Shown here piece after piece: positions 9,650 through 21,699 of a stretch of DNA of 64,000 nt. A program made the translations under genes and the position numbers. Numbering within the stretch: position 1 is the first letter of the stretch; every line of letters begins with the position of its first letter. This DNA comes from Dendrobium chrysotoxum (taxonomy: Eukaryota; Streptophyta; Magnoliopsida; Asparagales; Orchidaceae), in the NCBI GenBank assembly GCA_019925795.1, contig CM034307.1:61876864-61940863 (forward strand). Reading direction: 5' to 3'. The notes under the pieces are model-generated. The model was not told the DNA's origin and made no database searches. It was given only the letters and a program-made list of their open reading frames with translations.

Positions 9650-12600
9650 CTGTACAGCAACAACAGAAATGCCCGATAAAAATTAGTGCCAAAAGGCTTC
9701 CATGTACAAGTTATAGATACATCCAGACCTCTATTTTTTCTTTACCTTTTAGCACTTGAAAGCCTTTTTTTTGTTATGGGGGTGGAAGCAGTGTATATCT
9801 CAAAATAAAATTGAAGAATTTTTTATATACTTAAGAAAGAGAATGTACTTGTAGACCAAAAGCTGTGTAGAAAGGCAAAGCAGATAGCTAGGCTGTGTTA
9901 TTGTAATGAAATAGGGGGAATATCAAATTGTGCTCGTCCCATTTTGAAACAATATAGTAGTAGCAACTCCAGATCTCATTTTGGTTAAACAATATGTAAA
10001 CAACTTATTTTACCTTAATTTGTCGGCTAGTCTCAGGCATAAATAGTAAAATAGATGGGATTAAAACAGCAACAGAGCATGTTTTCAAGAAAAATTGGCA
10101 CTGTCCGCAAAGGTGGAATAGCCACTCGTAATAGTCTGCTTATTTTTAGGAAGAGCAAATGAAATCATGTTGCTGGCTGAGTGTTTAGCTATATGCAGAA
10201 GTTTCTACACAGGCTATCACTTTACCAAATGATGCCTAAATAAATAAAGAAATAGATGCTAAGGTTTAAAAATTAACAAAAGCGCCTGATATGCCGTGCT
10301 GTAAGACAACAAAAAAACCAAATCTCAATAGAATACACGTTATGATAAGCTTTCAAAAGATTCAAACATATGGATATCACAATTAATACGCTCAAATGGA
10401 AAGGTATATCCAGTTCAGGTTCACAATTTATGCATGAATAACAGTTGCCTCACAAAGAGATGTTTTGCAAGTTAACGAATGCTCAAAGATCTACTAGACC
10501 ATGACCATTTGGTGTTCATTGGTGGCGCGTAAAAGCTGATGCTGTGTATCATATCAACCTTCTTAATTATTACAGATAAACCAAGAGAGTATAATCATGT
10601 TTCACACCCCAGCGTTATTAGAGTAAAATCATCACATGCAACACATTCAATCACTTTCAAAATGTGATCAGAACTCGCACCATTACAACCTTGCTGGCGT
10701 AACAAGATATATAGTTAGAGTGCAAGACATCAGGGGTTTAGGACCACGTATCAAGATAGGAAAAAAAATCTCTATTATCTAGAGTTCTTTCTCTTAAAAG
10801 TTTAGAGTACTGAATGGTGAGAGTAAAAGCAAAACAATGTGATAACTGACACGTGATATCCGCAGTTGTTTCCAATGTTGACGCCACTGACTACCTATAT
10901 CATTTAAAAGATTATAGTAGTCACTTATCAGCAGCAAAAGGAAACCCAAACAAGTCAGACTCGTATTCATATCAAAATAAGTTTTACCAGGTCAGGAACT
11001 AAACCAGAAAAAAGCACTCCAGAGATTCCTAGAGAAGCACAATCTGAAGGTGTCCCTGAAAAGTGTAGCAGAAAATATTAACTAAGCAGTCAGTGATTCA
11101 GCTTGGTGTGACAAGAGGCTTTCCTTTACATTACACTATCAATATGCGAAGATATAAACATAGAAATGAAAAAACTAGACGACCAAGATGGCCTCCAAAA
11201 TGTCTTGGTCAGCTCATTTTAGCCCCAGATTTTTCTAGGTGTTCAATTTAATCCATCAAATCAAATATTAACCAATTTGGTCATACCATCAACATTATCA
11301 TTTACCTGGATGAAAATTGAAGGAAGGAAGCTTTCTATTAGAGCGTTTAGACTTTTCAATATCAATCAAATTAATTTCAGCTAATATTAAGTAGTGAGAT
11401 TCACCCTAAGAAGTCAAAATGCCCTCATGGAAATGGTTCTTTCCACCAATTTTTATCTTAAAAATAGTGAAGTTAACAATAGGACCAAACTTTTTCAAAT
11501 TTGAAGAGTTGAGAAATGAATTAAATTCCTGAAAATTTTTAAGACTAAAATGGACCTACTAAAAAATCTAGGAATCATTTTAATCATTTACTCAAATTGA
11601 AATCTTGTATATGACTTTAATACAATTACAGGATCAAGGCTACGCCAAGGTGTGGATGATATATCTATGGAGTGATTAATGAGGTCAAGACAAAGTCAAT
11701 AACACTTCTACTTCTCGTAATTAGGCAACAAAAAGAAAGGTCGTCAGTTTAAAAAGTACAGGGATAAAGAAAAAATAAAAAATAAAAAAATCACATCATC
11801 AAGCAAAAATCAGAAATGGCAAATAATAATCAAACCACACAAGAAACCTCACGTACAACAAAGATATCACAATTTCCCTGTGCAAATATACGGAAAACTG
11901 AAAAAAAAAAAAAATCAGGTATAACACATAGGCAGCACAAATTTTCCTTACACAGACGCTGAAAAAATGGGCCACGAATCACATATTGCTTATGAAAGTC
12001 TCAGTAGCTCAAGTTTGCATAATTGTAGGTGAAAGTTTGTCAAACTGATAATGTGAACCCTAGTTTACCATCCATCCCTACTACTTCAATCCACGAAATC
12101 ATTGCCAAAATATGAAGAACTAAGTTTCAGTCAAAAAAAATAAGCTTTTAAGGTTGATTTTTTACTAAAATATCTTTTAGATTAGTTGGTTACTACCGTT
12201 TAGCTTCTAGCCTGGTTGGATCTAGGTGTTTAATAAGAGATCAAACGAAGAGATTTCAAGTACAAGTCAAGTCCATCATCCATATGCATGCAGTGAAAAT
12301 GGGCCACTTGTTGTGTTTATTCACTGTGGCGGTCTCTGAAAGCGCATTTGAGCTCAAGTTGATCCTCCTCATACATGTTCAAAGTTTCAAGAAAGAACAT
12401 AGAGCTGCGTGGAGTTTCAAAGATAGATTAGAAGAGGTCTCAGAGATTTCCCCAAAATAGAAGGCGAGTTGGCGAGGATTACTTCAATTTTGAGTGATCA
12501 GTTTTTCCCATAGGAACAAACCCTCATGATTATTAGGCCTAGGTTGAAGAATACACCAACTGTGTCTGCAAGGTAGTCAGGAGTTCAATATTTTAAACAA

Positions 12601-14489
12601 ATTGCATGTGTGAACAAAAGATATATGAGATTAAAAATCAGGTAATAAGATATTGGTTTGTCTAAATCAATGATTCATCTAAGCCTTAGATTTTTTTTTT
12701 ATTTTATTCATCTAAGCCTTAGATGTTTTCCCAAAAAAATTTGCAATAACAAAGTAATATTTAAATATGTGATTCCCAATAAGGTTTCAAATTAAACCAA
12801 CAAATAAATCATAATAATAAAATTAGACATGATCACATAAATAACATGTATGGACATGACTTGCAATTAAATATAACCTCCAAGCTAGTTAAATGTTATA
12901 CCCACATGAACAATCCTTCAATTGTTAATAGGGAGAAAAGGTACCTGAAACTGCAAATGCTGAAGCTCCCTTAATTTCAACTTGCTTTGCACAAACAGCA
13001 CGGCGCCAAGTGATGCTATGACTTACACCTGAATTGTCTCTACAAATGGTTTAAGGAAGACAACAATAATAAGTGCTCTAAATTTTTTAGCAAATTTAGT
13101 GTCATCTTTTTGTATAGCATTTCACTAAAAAAATAGATGACAAATCAAAAATAGGTCAAACTTCAATAAAGGCAAAGTCACTTGTATATAACTTAAATGA
13201 TAACTAAATAAAAAATATCCACAAGTATTGTTGATAAAAGTCGCTTATGACTTCGTTGTTTCCCCGCATACAACTTCACCTTAATGTAATTGAGACTAAT
13301 GGAGCAAGCAAATTAATTTATCCGAAATATCTTAGCATGCAGTCTCCCAACAATTCTCTTTATCTCTTTATAAAGCGCAATTGTCCATACAAATGGAACA
13401 TAATATTTCAAAATTAAAACATTTAAAACTTATGTATGCTTGTATGTACATAAAACTTAACGTATTAGAGAGACAGGCGTTTTGAATCACATAATCAAAA
13501 TTGCAAATTTCAAGATTTCTAAACTATAAAAGAAAAAAGAAAAAATAATGGCAGTTTCTAAGTTTCAAAAGGGAGCCATTCAGGCAACCTTAATGGCAAT
13601 ACAAAAACAAACAACCTTGTTGCCCAGAATTTGAGACATTTTATCATGCAATATGCACCAGAACATGTGAGCAGCCTCACTAAAGGGCCTTCAGGATCCA
13701 TAGATTACTCGAGCATGCAGACAACATACAATTTCCAATATACCAACATTTCTTCTCCCTCTGAATGTTTTACCCCGCCCATACTGGCTATTTACAAGTC
13801 CATTAGTTGCAACTCATGATGGTAAGAAACAACCTAAAAAAACTACATAACTATTTTTCTCCTTCTATTCTTTATTCACTTTTTTTTTCCTCGTCTCTTC
13901 TTTCTCAACATGGTACACTAATATTTACACTAATATTACAAAAATTCTCCAGAGCCCAAACTTATAGCAGCAATACGACCATCTAAATTCTTTCTTCCAA
14001 TCTACTCCTTCCTTCATTTTCATCATAGAACAAAACCACTAACTTATTTTCATTCCTACCTTAATCCACTCAAAGCTATTACAGATATATGTCTTAATCT
14101 CTAACAATTAAATATCATAAACCATATAATAGAAATCCAGGCAGCGTGGCAGATGCCAAAAGATTATAAAAAACGTGGTAAACAGCAAAACGACGGGACC
14201 ATTGAGGATGCTCCGAGCATCTGATGAACAATCACTCACAACATTCTAAAGTAAAATCTCCAATCGGTAAACCACATTACAGCGATTTTAGACAACTAAG
14301 AAAGGATAAGAAAAATGAAGGAGACAGGACTCACACATCGGGTGCGCAGACGAGAACGCGATATCGATCGGCGGCGACGAGGAGCTGTACGAGGTATTGC
14401 AGGCCCAAGGCATCGATCCCGTCATCGTTCGTCACCAGCACTGTCGGCCGACCAGCGGCTTCGGCTTCCGCGTACGATCCTGCTTCCAT
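9572..14489 (-). CDS. SURE: SurE-like 5'-nucleotidase/phosphatase, 5' half (exons 1-5)
   Basis: The exons are complement(join(9572-9649, 10851-10894, 10988-11055, 12945-13039, 14335-14489)). They join in phase into about 147 residues. SurE proteins are metal-dependent acid phosphatases acting on nucleoside 5'/3'-monophosphates. All first-half metal-site motifs are visible: TNDDGID with D22/D23, the Ser of DNSGVSHSIT (S55) and the Asn of SGVNIGNNCG (N112). GTPSDCASLG and YSGTVAGAREAFLNGVPS are also SurE hallmarks. There is an in-frame TAG 12 bases before the ATG at 14489. All introns start GT and end AG. The sequence stops at '...ISYDW', about halfway through a plant SurE. No later exon was found down to base 1, so the 3' exons are either left of the window or lost. 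The unbroken frame and good splice sites favour a functional gene with a very long fifth intron. Confidence 0.88.
10851..10894 (-). CDS. SURE: SurE exon 4 (44 nt)
   Basis: A very short exon coding VVSGVNIGNNCGYH plus two bases. It lies between 'gatatag' and the donor GTCAGT. It carries the Asn of the metal site. It is too short for ORF callers and was identified by motif and phase. Confidence 0.88.
10988..11055 (-). CDS. SURE: SurE exon 3
   Basis: The acceptor is 'cacttttcag|GG'. It codes (G)TPSDCASLGI and SGVLFSGLVPDL and ends in phase 0 before GTAAAA. TP-DC-SLG is a conserved SurE stretch. The intron that follows is only 93 bases. Confidence 0.88.
12945..13039 (-). CDS. SURE: SurE exon 2
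   Basis: The acceptor is 'catttgtag|A'. The exon codes DNSGVSHSIT, WRRAVCAKQV and EIKGASAFAVS, and ends with the first base of a Gly codon before GTACCT. DNSG..HS is the Ser-containing metal loop. Phase agrees with exons 1 and 3. Confidence 0.9.
14335..14489 (-). CDS. SURE: SurE exon 1
   Basis: It encodes MEAGSYAEAEAAGRPTVLVT, then NDDGIDALGLQYLVQLLVAA, then DRYRVLVCAPD, plus two bases. NDDG is the nucleotide/metal-binding start of the SurE fold. Most family members have APG where this one has ALG. The donor is GT|GTGAGT. It is GC-rich, as plant first exons often are. Confidence 0.9.
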
Positions 14490-14720
14490 CCGCTCCGGCT
14501 ACCCGCGCAACCCCACACAACTTGATTCGCGCTTCACCGAAGCAAACAGCACTTGACCGCAAGGAGCTGGTTCGTCCAACCTGCCCTACGTGACAGCAAT
14601 AATTGACCAGAACTTCGATCAGCTGGAGCCGCCCCTCTTGTCGTTTTGCTATCAGGTGAAAGTGAAGTCCTCAATTGCCAGGCCAATCAGGCTGTCATTT
14701 TTTTTATTATTAGTTTGATG
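14490..14720 (-). promoter_or_regulatory. SURE: SurE 5' leader and proximal promoter region
   Basis: This is GC-richer DNA upstream of the ATG on the minus strand. It contains an ACGT-core motif near 14588 (TACGTGAC on the plus strand) and a CCAAT-box motif at about 14682-14690 (GATTGGCC on the minus strand). No clear TATA box was picked out. The assignment rests on position. Confidence 0.4.
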
Positions 14721-15250
14721 GAAATTTCTGTCATTTTTTAACTTCCAATTAAGTGCGGAGTTTAGAGCCACATTGCTTGATTTCATTAGAGTTCAAATGC
14801 GAGTTAGATCCGGACTCCGCACCTAATAATTTCTCGATCCCTCCATCAATGTACTTGCTGGAGTCGCATCCCAATATGCTTTTTTTTTTTTTTTGAAAAT
14901 CCAATATGCAGTGTCACTAGCATAGATGTACAGTTGATGTTACTAAGTCATCACCATTAATTTTATATTTGTTGAATATTGAAAATTTTAGCAAGAGAGT
15001 TTGTCATATTAGTTTTCTATATAGATCATACTCATGCATATACATCATATTTTTCTTGTGAAAATATGAAAAGATAAAAAAACATGAGGTCTAATCAAAT
15101 TGAAATGATTTTATTAGCGTATATTGTAGGTCATATATGATAGTCATCTATGCAATTAAAGAAATATTAATATAATATAATTGGCATGAACTGTGAATGA
15201 TGACTTCCATTGTGAAAGTTGGATGACCATTGAGGCACTGGAGTAATCTT
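14721..15250. other. intergenic, nothing recognised
   Basis: AT-rich, with a T homopolymer at 14880-14894. No gene or repeat structure was identified. Confidence 0.5.
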
Positions 15251-16130
15251 TGAGAGATTATTGGCATTATGTTCAATTGTTCTCCTTAGAGGAGGAGAGA
15301 TAAAAGACAAAGAAGTTTAGCACAAGTCTTGATGTTGATATTACGTGTCGGTGTTGGTAGTGATGGCGAATGACATCCAAGTTGGTGATGGCAGGTATCG
15401 AGATTGATGTTGGTGACAGACATCTATCATTTTAGTGATTTTGTTGTTGACCTTGTTTTAGATCAGACCTAAGTCCTGGGTCAATCTGGTTGACCAGGTC
15501 AACCCAGATTGACCCAATAGGCCCTAATGGGCCCTATCCAATTCAAACCCATTCCTTGGCCTACTCAGCTCATGCCCTTCACTTACATAGACCTAATTGG
15601 CTAGGGTGACCAAGTCAACCTTTGACTTGGTCAAACTAAGTCCTAATGGGTCAATTTGACCCATTAAGGTCTATTTAAAGCCCACTAAGCTATTCATATC
15701 GGCCCTATCATGCCCTAACCCTTGTCTACGGCCTAGGAAGCCTATTAGTCTCTTAATCAAACCCTAGATGCGATCCTAGCCGTTCATAGAGGACCTAGGT
15801 CTATAAATAGGTTTATTTAGGGTTGTTTAGGGGGCTTTTGACTAGAACTCTCTCTCCAAGTCCCCATAGCCTGAGAGCTCTCGTATTTGAGTTCTCCTCG
15901 ACTCCCACCATCTTCCCTGATCTAGACCCGCCGCCAAATCCTCGCCGGCGACGAAGTTCCGATGAACCCGAGCCTAGATCCGTTCGAGGTGGAATATCTC
16001 TCGATCCAGGCGTCCCCAGCTCTTGAAGTCTTCTACAACCTTATTCGTGGACAGACAACAATTTCAGAGAACCTAAAATCTCCCAAATCCATCCATTGGA
16101 TTGAGGTAAATTCGAAACTCTAGCTAGAAC
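15251..16130 (+). repeat. probable LTR/promoter-bearing retroelement segment
   Basis: 15430-15830 is rich in 'gggtcaa/ttgaccc' words and 'ggccctaatgggccc'. It has a TATA-like 'ctataaatag' at 15801-15810, then a GC-rich leader (15840-16080). That layout fits an LTR with transcription start and 5' leader. No gag or pol follows. A host promoter is the alternative. The frame 15823-16026 has no recognisable domain. Confidence 0.4.
15478..15515. repeat. 38-bp inverted repeat (hairpin)
   Basis: 'gggtcaatctggttgacc' is followed, after one base, by 'ggtcaacccagattgaccc'. The two are inverted copies differing by one inserted base. Confidence 0.8.
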
Positions 16131-16752
16131 ACATAGACCTAATTAACTTTTCAAAGAGTGCATTTAAAGCCAAACAAAGACATCCACACGAATGCTCTTC
16201 ATGTATGCATGATACGTCCAATTTGATCCACCCGATCGAGAGAACAAGGTGAAAATCTGGTTCTAGGGTTCGGGTCACGTTCTTGTTCACTGGGGCATGA
16301 TCTGAACCGTTGATCTCGTGATCAACGGTCTGGATTCTGTCGTTCCGCGGCTCGGATCGACCGCAATACTCGATCTCGCGGTTCCGCCCGCTGTCCGGCG
16401 AGATCAGAACCGTTGATTCAAAACCACGTGGAATCAACGACTCTGATTAGTGCCTACGTGGTTAACTGCCGCGGTTCGCGCCGCCGCAATCATTGCCAAT
16501 GATTGCCCGAAACTGCGGGACCAATCTGCGTTCGCCAGGTGTCCCGCCGCCGTCGGATTAGTGCTTAATTAGGGTTTTAATTAGTTTTTAAATCAGATTT
16601 CTTTAAAAAATCATAGAAAATTCAAATTTGATCCAAAAAATACATATAATATATCGAATTGAATGTATTTTCATCCTCTTTAATTTAAAATTAAAATTAT
16701 TTTAAAATAATATTTATTTTTAAAATATTAATAAAATAGTAACTTTGACTTC

Positions 16753-16756
<4 letters not shown>
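16131..16756. other. GC-mixed non-coding segment
   Basis: The minus-strand frame 16120-16437 has no recognised motif. This is probably retroelement leader sequence. It turns AT-rich after 16560. Confidence 0.4.
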
Positions 16757-16784
<28 letters not shown>

Positions 16785-16862
16785 TAAAATTTATTTTTAA
16801 ATCTTATTATTATTATTATTTAAGATTTATTTTTAAATCTTATTTTCATTATTATTATTATT
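16757..16862. repeat. (TTA)n microsatellites
   Basis: Several trinucleotide runs, interrupted by 'aaatttatttttaaatc' which itself repeats. Confidence 0.85.
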
Positions 16863-16869
16863 TTACTTA

Positions 16870-17320
16870 AAATTATTTTAAATATTATTATTATTAATAT
16901 TGTTATATTAATATTAATATTATTATATTAATATTATTATATTAATAATATTATCTTCCTTAATATTATTATTACCTTAATATTAATATTGTTAAATAAT
17001 ATTATTATCTTTAATAATATTATTATATTAATATTAATATTATTATATTAATAATATTATTTTTCTTAATATTATTATTACATTAATATTAATATAGTTA
17101 AATAATATTATTATCTTTAATAATATTATTATATTAATATTAATATTATTATATTAATAATATTATTTTTCTTAATATTATTATTACATTAATATTAATA
17201 TTGTTAAATAATATTATTATCTTTAATAATATTATTATCTTTAATAATATTATTATATTAATATTAATATTATTATATTAATAATATTATATTTCTTAAT
17301 ATTATTATTACTTATTACTT
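16870..17320. repeat. 106-bp AT-only tandem repeat, about four units
   Basis: The word 'cttaatattattatta' recurs at 16959, 17065, 17171 and 17295. The spacings are 106, 106 and 124, and the last is 106 plus an 18-base internal duplication of 'ctttaataatattattat'. Units consist almost wholly of A and T. Confidence 0.85.
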
Positions 17321-19079
17321 ATTTTAAATCCAGTGATTTTATTTTAAATTTATTAATTATTTTTAAATATTAATTATTTTAAATTATTTAAAAATTACTT
17401 TTAAACCTATTTAACTTCAAAAATTCATAACTAATTCATTTTAAATCGGATTTTGACGTATAATACCTTGAAATTTTTTAAAAAATGTGAATTTTAATTT
17501 AAAAATACTTTCTGTATCTGATTCTATCTTCTCTGGGTATTTTTTGTATTACTTTGCCATTTAATTATTTGAATATTATTTAATTAATATAATTAATTAT
17601 TTTAAAACCCCTTGGTGGCTGGTAGGCCTCCCATGCCTATGAATTGAACTAATTTTAACTAGCTTATCTTTAAACCTATATTATTATATATTTATAATAT
17701 TTATGTATTTTAAAACTTATTTTAAAATTAAATATTATTTAAATCCCCTAATTTTGGGAGGTCTACCTCTTTGAAATTTTAAACCTAGGCTATGTATATG
17801 AAGAGCAATTCATGTGGGAGAAGGATTAGTGAATGATTAGGTCACAACCATTCACTAATCACTTCATTAGGATTCTTTATTTAGTGCTTTCGTAGTCTTT
17901 TGCATGTGTAGGTTGCACAAGCACATAGCCTAGGCTCTCCTAGATCTAAGGACTTGATTGGTGTGTTTATATTTGCTGCATTTATCCTCTATGTTATGCC
18001 TAAGGGTTAGTTACTTCACTTTATTCCTGTGTAACGTAGTGACACCCTAAGGACAATAATTAAGGACCGTCTAGCGAACTTAGAATATTTTTAGGAGCTA
18101 GGATAGATCCCGGATTGCTGTGAAACTTTAAACACTAATAATTAGTGACATCTAAAACCCTCTAGAATTTTCTAGGAATTTTTTGGACTCTTTAAAACAC
18201 TTAATTAGCAAACCCTAATTTACCCGTTAATTAAGCCTTAGAAACTTCAAAAAAATCTAATAAATCCATTTTAAATCATAAAAATACACATAATACCTCA
18301 AACTCTCCAAAATTCAGTCCCAAACTTTAGATAATTAGGGCCTTTTAATTGGACATTAATCTGGACTTTAATTCAACCTTAATCAAAAATCACCTTTTTG
18401 TCCTAATTAAATCATTAAAAATTATTAAAAATCCCAAATTTTTTCCAAACACTTGGGAACACCTTCTTAGGTCATTTCTGATCTTTGGGGCTGATTCCAA
18501 TCAGTTTGGAGCTGATTTGGGCCAAAATCCCCAAAGTACCCATAATTAGGCAATTTCGATAATTCATTTAATTGCCCCAACTTCTAAAAATCATAACTAA
18601 TTACAGAAAACTCCAAAATAGGAAAACTAAAAGGCATTCAACTCACATTAGGGTCTAGTATTTATTAAAAATACTAATATTCCAGAAATCAAATGAAATC
18701 AAAAAGTCAATAATTCGGTCAAACTTAGTTCAAAACAAGACCCAAACTTCGGAAATTCATAACTTTGGACAGAAGAATCTAAATTGGGCATGCTAACTAT
18801 CTAACTGATCAGATTAAGGTCTAGTATTTTATAAAAATATTAGATATTTACAAACCCCCTTTAATCAATAAGTTAATTTTGGACCCCCCTTAGCCTAGTG
18901 TATAGGTGGACCCCGAACCTCCTAAAAATCACTAATGAAACTTAAACTCCAAACATTATCACCCTAAACATTAAAACTGACCTACACATCAAATTAATTA
19001 AAATGGATCCTAATTCACTAATATTTAGACTTTAAATAAAACTCCCTCTTCAGACCTACAACAAACATGGACAGTAGGC
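17321..19079. other. AT-rich non-coding, likely retroelement-derived
   Basis: No coding domain was found. It includes a 12-base inverted repeat at 17826-17862 (gattagtgaatg ... cattcactaatc), and the adjoining 'tgattaggtcacaaccattc' recurs inverted at 20306-20326. The small frame 18349-18549 is unremarkable. Confidence 0.45.
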
Positions 19080-20325
19080 AATTGTAACTAACTACCCAAC
19101 TTAGGATCCACCTCAGCCACACAGGCTTCTACACACACTGTAGAATTATTTGCTAGGGCACCACTTTTAGACTTAGGTTAGGCCGGTGTTTACTTTTCTG
19201 CCGTGTGCTGAGCTTTTTCGGATTTCACTGCATGTTGTGATTGAACTATTGGTGTGTTTGCTTACTTTTACTGCACTCTGGGATTTGATGTGATTGCACG
19301 ATAGACTACCCATAGGTTAGGATCAATTTTGATACTAATGATGTCTTATGCATGTGGCCATGCTCATGTAGCACTAAATAAAAGTGGGGAAATAATTATG
19401 ATTTGAAAATACTAATGATGTTTTATGCATGTGCTTCCAAAATTGCTCAGCCCCCCTAAATAAATGAGGGCTAAATAAAATCATCCTTATAAATTGCTAC
19501 AGGTGCTCCAGAATTGCTTAGTCCTCAAATAATTAAGAGCATGGCCAAGTGTGACTGTGATGAGTACTTTATTTTCCCTATAATTGCTTGTGATATATTA
19601 AACTGCTTGGGATGATTTTTATTAGGATAACCTTGCAGGAGAGTCTAGATTTACTGCTTTCATTTAATGTAATTGATTGTAATATTGGTTAAGAATTGTG
19701 AAAGTTTATTTTGAGTGGGGATACTGAGATCCAAAGGTTGGATTCCAAAGAAAAAAGGACACCCAATATGAGGATAGTCCTTTTCTATTTGGAAACCCAA
19801 ATTCAGATCAGTCTACTACCTGAGGAGTCCAAGGAAGAGGAGATCCAAGGAGTCCAAAGAAAAAGGAGACCCAAGGAGTCCAAGGAAGCTAGGAGTCCAA
19901 GGAAGAGAAGAGCAAGAAGATGAAGACCAAGTGTATCCCACTCAAAATGACTTGCGTCTGTTCTAGGATTAGAAATCTGGGTTGTTGGCAGTGGTGCCCG
20001 GCCACTTTATTTTCTGCAGACCCTGGGTTGTAATTAAGGGAAGTTGGCCTATGGACATTTAATTAATTTGTTTAATTTTTTACTGTATTTGATTTGATGT
20101 TGATTGCGCATAGGTTGTATGCTTTTTTTAGTTTATTGGCGATCTGCATGCCGCTTTTGTTTTAGCCTGGATTTCATTAGGCTCCCTAAGGACTAAAACT
20201 TTTTCTACTCACAACTAACATTCAAAATTTTAAGGTTTAAATAATTTAGAAACTTAACGACCTAGAAAATTGCCGGAATCATCCGGGGTCACATGCATAT
20301 TCGTGAATGGTTGTGACCTAATCAT
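19080..20325 (+). repeat. large inverted repeat, left arm
   Basis: It matches 21700-22810 in reverse complement at many landmarks: 'ttaggttaggccggtgttt', 'cccataggttagga', 'gataaccttgcaggagagtctaga' and 'cggaatcatccggggtcacatgcat'. Identity is moderate with indels. It probably represents two copies of one LTR family in opposite orientation. Confidence 0.7.
19826..19920 (+). repeat. purine-rich minisatellite
   Basis: Imperfect repeats of 'aggagtccaaggaag' (about five units). The overlapping frame 19711-19923 is a low-complexity artefact of this array. Confidence 0.75.
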
Positions 20326-20331
20326 ATATAT

Positions 20332-20389
20332 ATGTATACTCATTTCATTACTATATTGATATGTATACTCATTTCATTACTATATTGAT
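20332..20389. repeat. perfect 29-bp tandem duplication
   Basis: 20332-20360 and 20361-20389 are identical, each beginning 'atgtatactcatttcat'. Confidence 0.9.
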
Positions 20390-21699
20390 GGATGGTATCG
20401 AAACACAATTTCAGATGCGGACCATCCCCAAATATCCCCAAACAAATTTGGTGACAAATCATATATTCATAAGAGGCTTTAAAACAAAGAAACATCACAA
20501 TATTCGATAAGTTTTCCCATAAAAGACAACCTTCCTTTTGGCTCATAGATTTCATATTCGACAAATCTTAACACAAGAGTTTTCTTATAAAATGCCACTA
20601 TTCTATAACACAAAGCAAGTGTGGGTCTCCGAAAGGGTTCTACGTGTGGGGAACAGAATGTGAAGGGTACGACCACACTATCCCGTAGGACAAAATGATC
20701 GTAGACCTTTGCATTCTACACAAATAGACCAATGGGAGGGCAGATGAGATTATACATATGATTAGCCATGGAGGATAGAGGCTTTCGCCCACATACCTCG
20801 ATGGATAATAATATGCATAACCCAAAAGTCACGAGATTTCCCCCACTCGATACATCAGCTCGGATGGGGTTTATTTGATGTGGGGATCGGTCTCCCACGG
20901 GCGCAAGCTCCCGTGGTTAATTACATCTTAGACCTTAGCCTAAGAAAACTCTCGATTAAGGATACTACATTATTCTCTCAAATGGATTTGGCACGTAGGC
21001 AAACTTCTAAGATCTTCCTAATCAAGGGGAAAAGATAGGCTCAACTCGGTTACTTCAACATACACGGATCACATAAGCACTCGGCCGATCAAACTGAAGG
21101 AAACTGGAAAAAAAAGAAATCACTTCATACCACATGCGTGAGAGAAAGATAGAAGCGGCGCCATCCATGTGACGCGGATATGTAGGGTTTATAGCCCAGA
21201 AGGAGGAGGAGCTTACCCACCGATGAGGCATACTATGAGACACCCAGTGTAGTAGCCTTGAATCCTAAATCTAAGGTGGGCTTAGTGTTCCATACAACAC
21301 TAAGGCCCGTGTCCTAACTAATGCATCCTGGACTTATATTCTGCCTGAAAAGGAAAGCCAGCTAAACCACCTAATCGTATAAAATTCATGCTATCCGGTC
21401 TTTATGAAAGATTGGTGGATGGTTGAGTTTTTGGAATTTGAGGTCGACATCTAGAGAGATTTCCTAAGTGACCCCGAACTTATGTATGGTACTATGCTCC
21501 TAAGACTAATGCAATTAAATTTTAATTTTAATTAGTTACTAATGCAATGCGTGCTGATTAAATACCCAAATCAGAGATGTATGAAATTTTAAAAAGGCTT
21601 ATAAAAATAAATTTTTAGAAAGACTAGGCTTCCCCAGGTTCAGAACCTCATCCTCATAGGTCGGATTATCTGAACTCTACCCTCGGGCGGGGAAGTGTC
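20390..21699. other. loop of the large inverted repeat, LTR-like piece
   Basis: 20830-21050 ('cgcaagctcccgtggttaatta', 'gaaaactctcgattaagga') resembles 4250-4420, so it belongs to the same LTR family. Small minus-strand frames at 20340-21243 have no recognisable domain. Confidence 0.5.

Larger units (their letters stand above)
9650..14334 (-). other. SURE: SurE introns 1-4
   Basis: The introns are 13040-14334 (1295 bases), 11056-12944 (1889), 10895-10987 (93) and 9650-10850 (1201). The sequence between exons is AT-rich with no obvious transposon. The frame at 13631-13819 lies within intron 1 and shows no domain. Confidence 0.8.

Noticed and set aside
16120..16437. 105-codon minus-strand frame
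   Set aside because: It lies in the leader-like segment after an LTR-type promoter, with no motif and no neighbours of the same phase.
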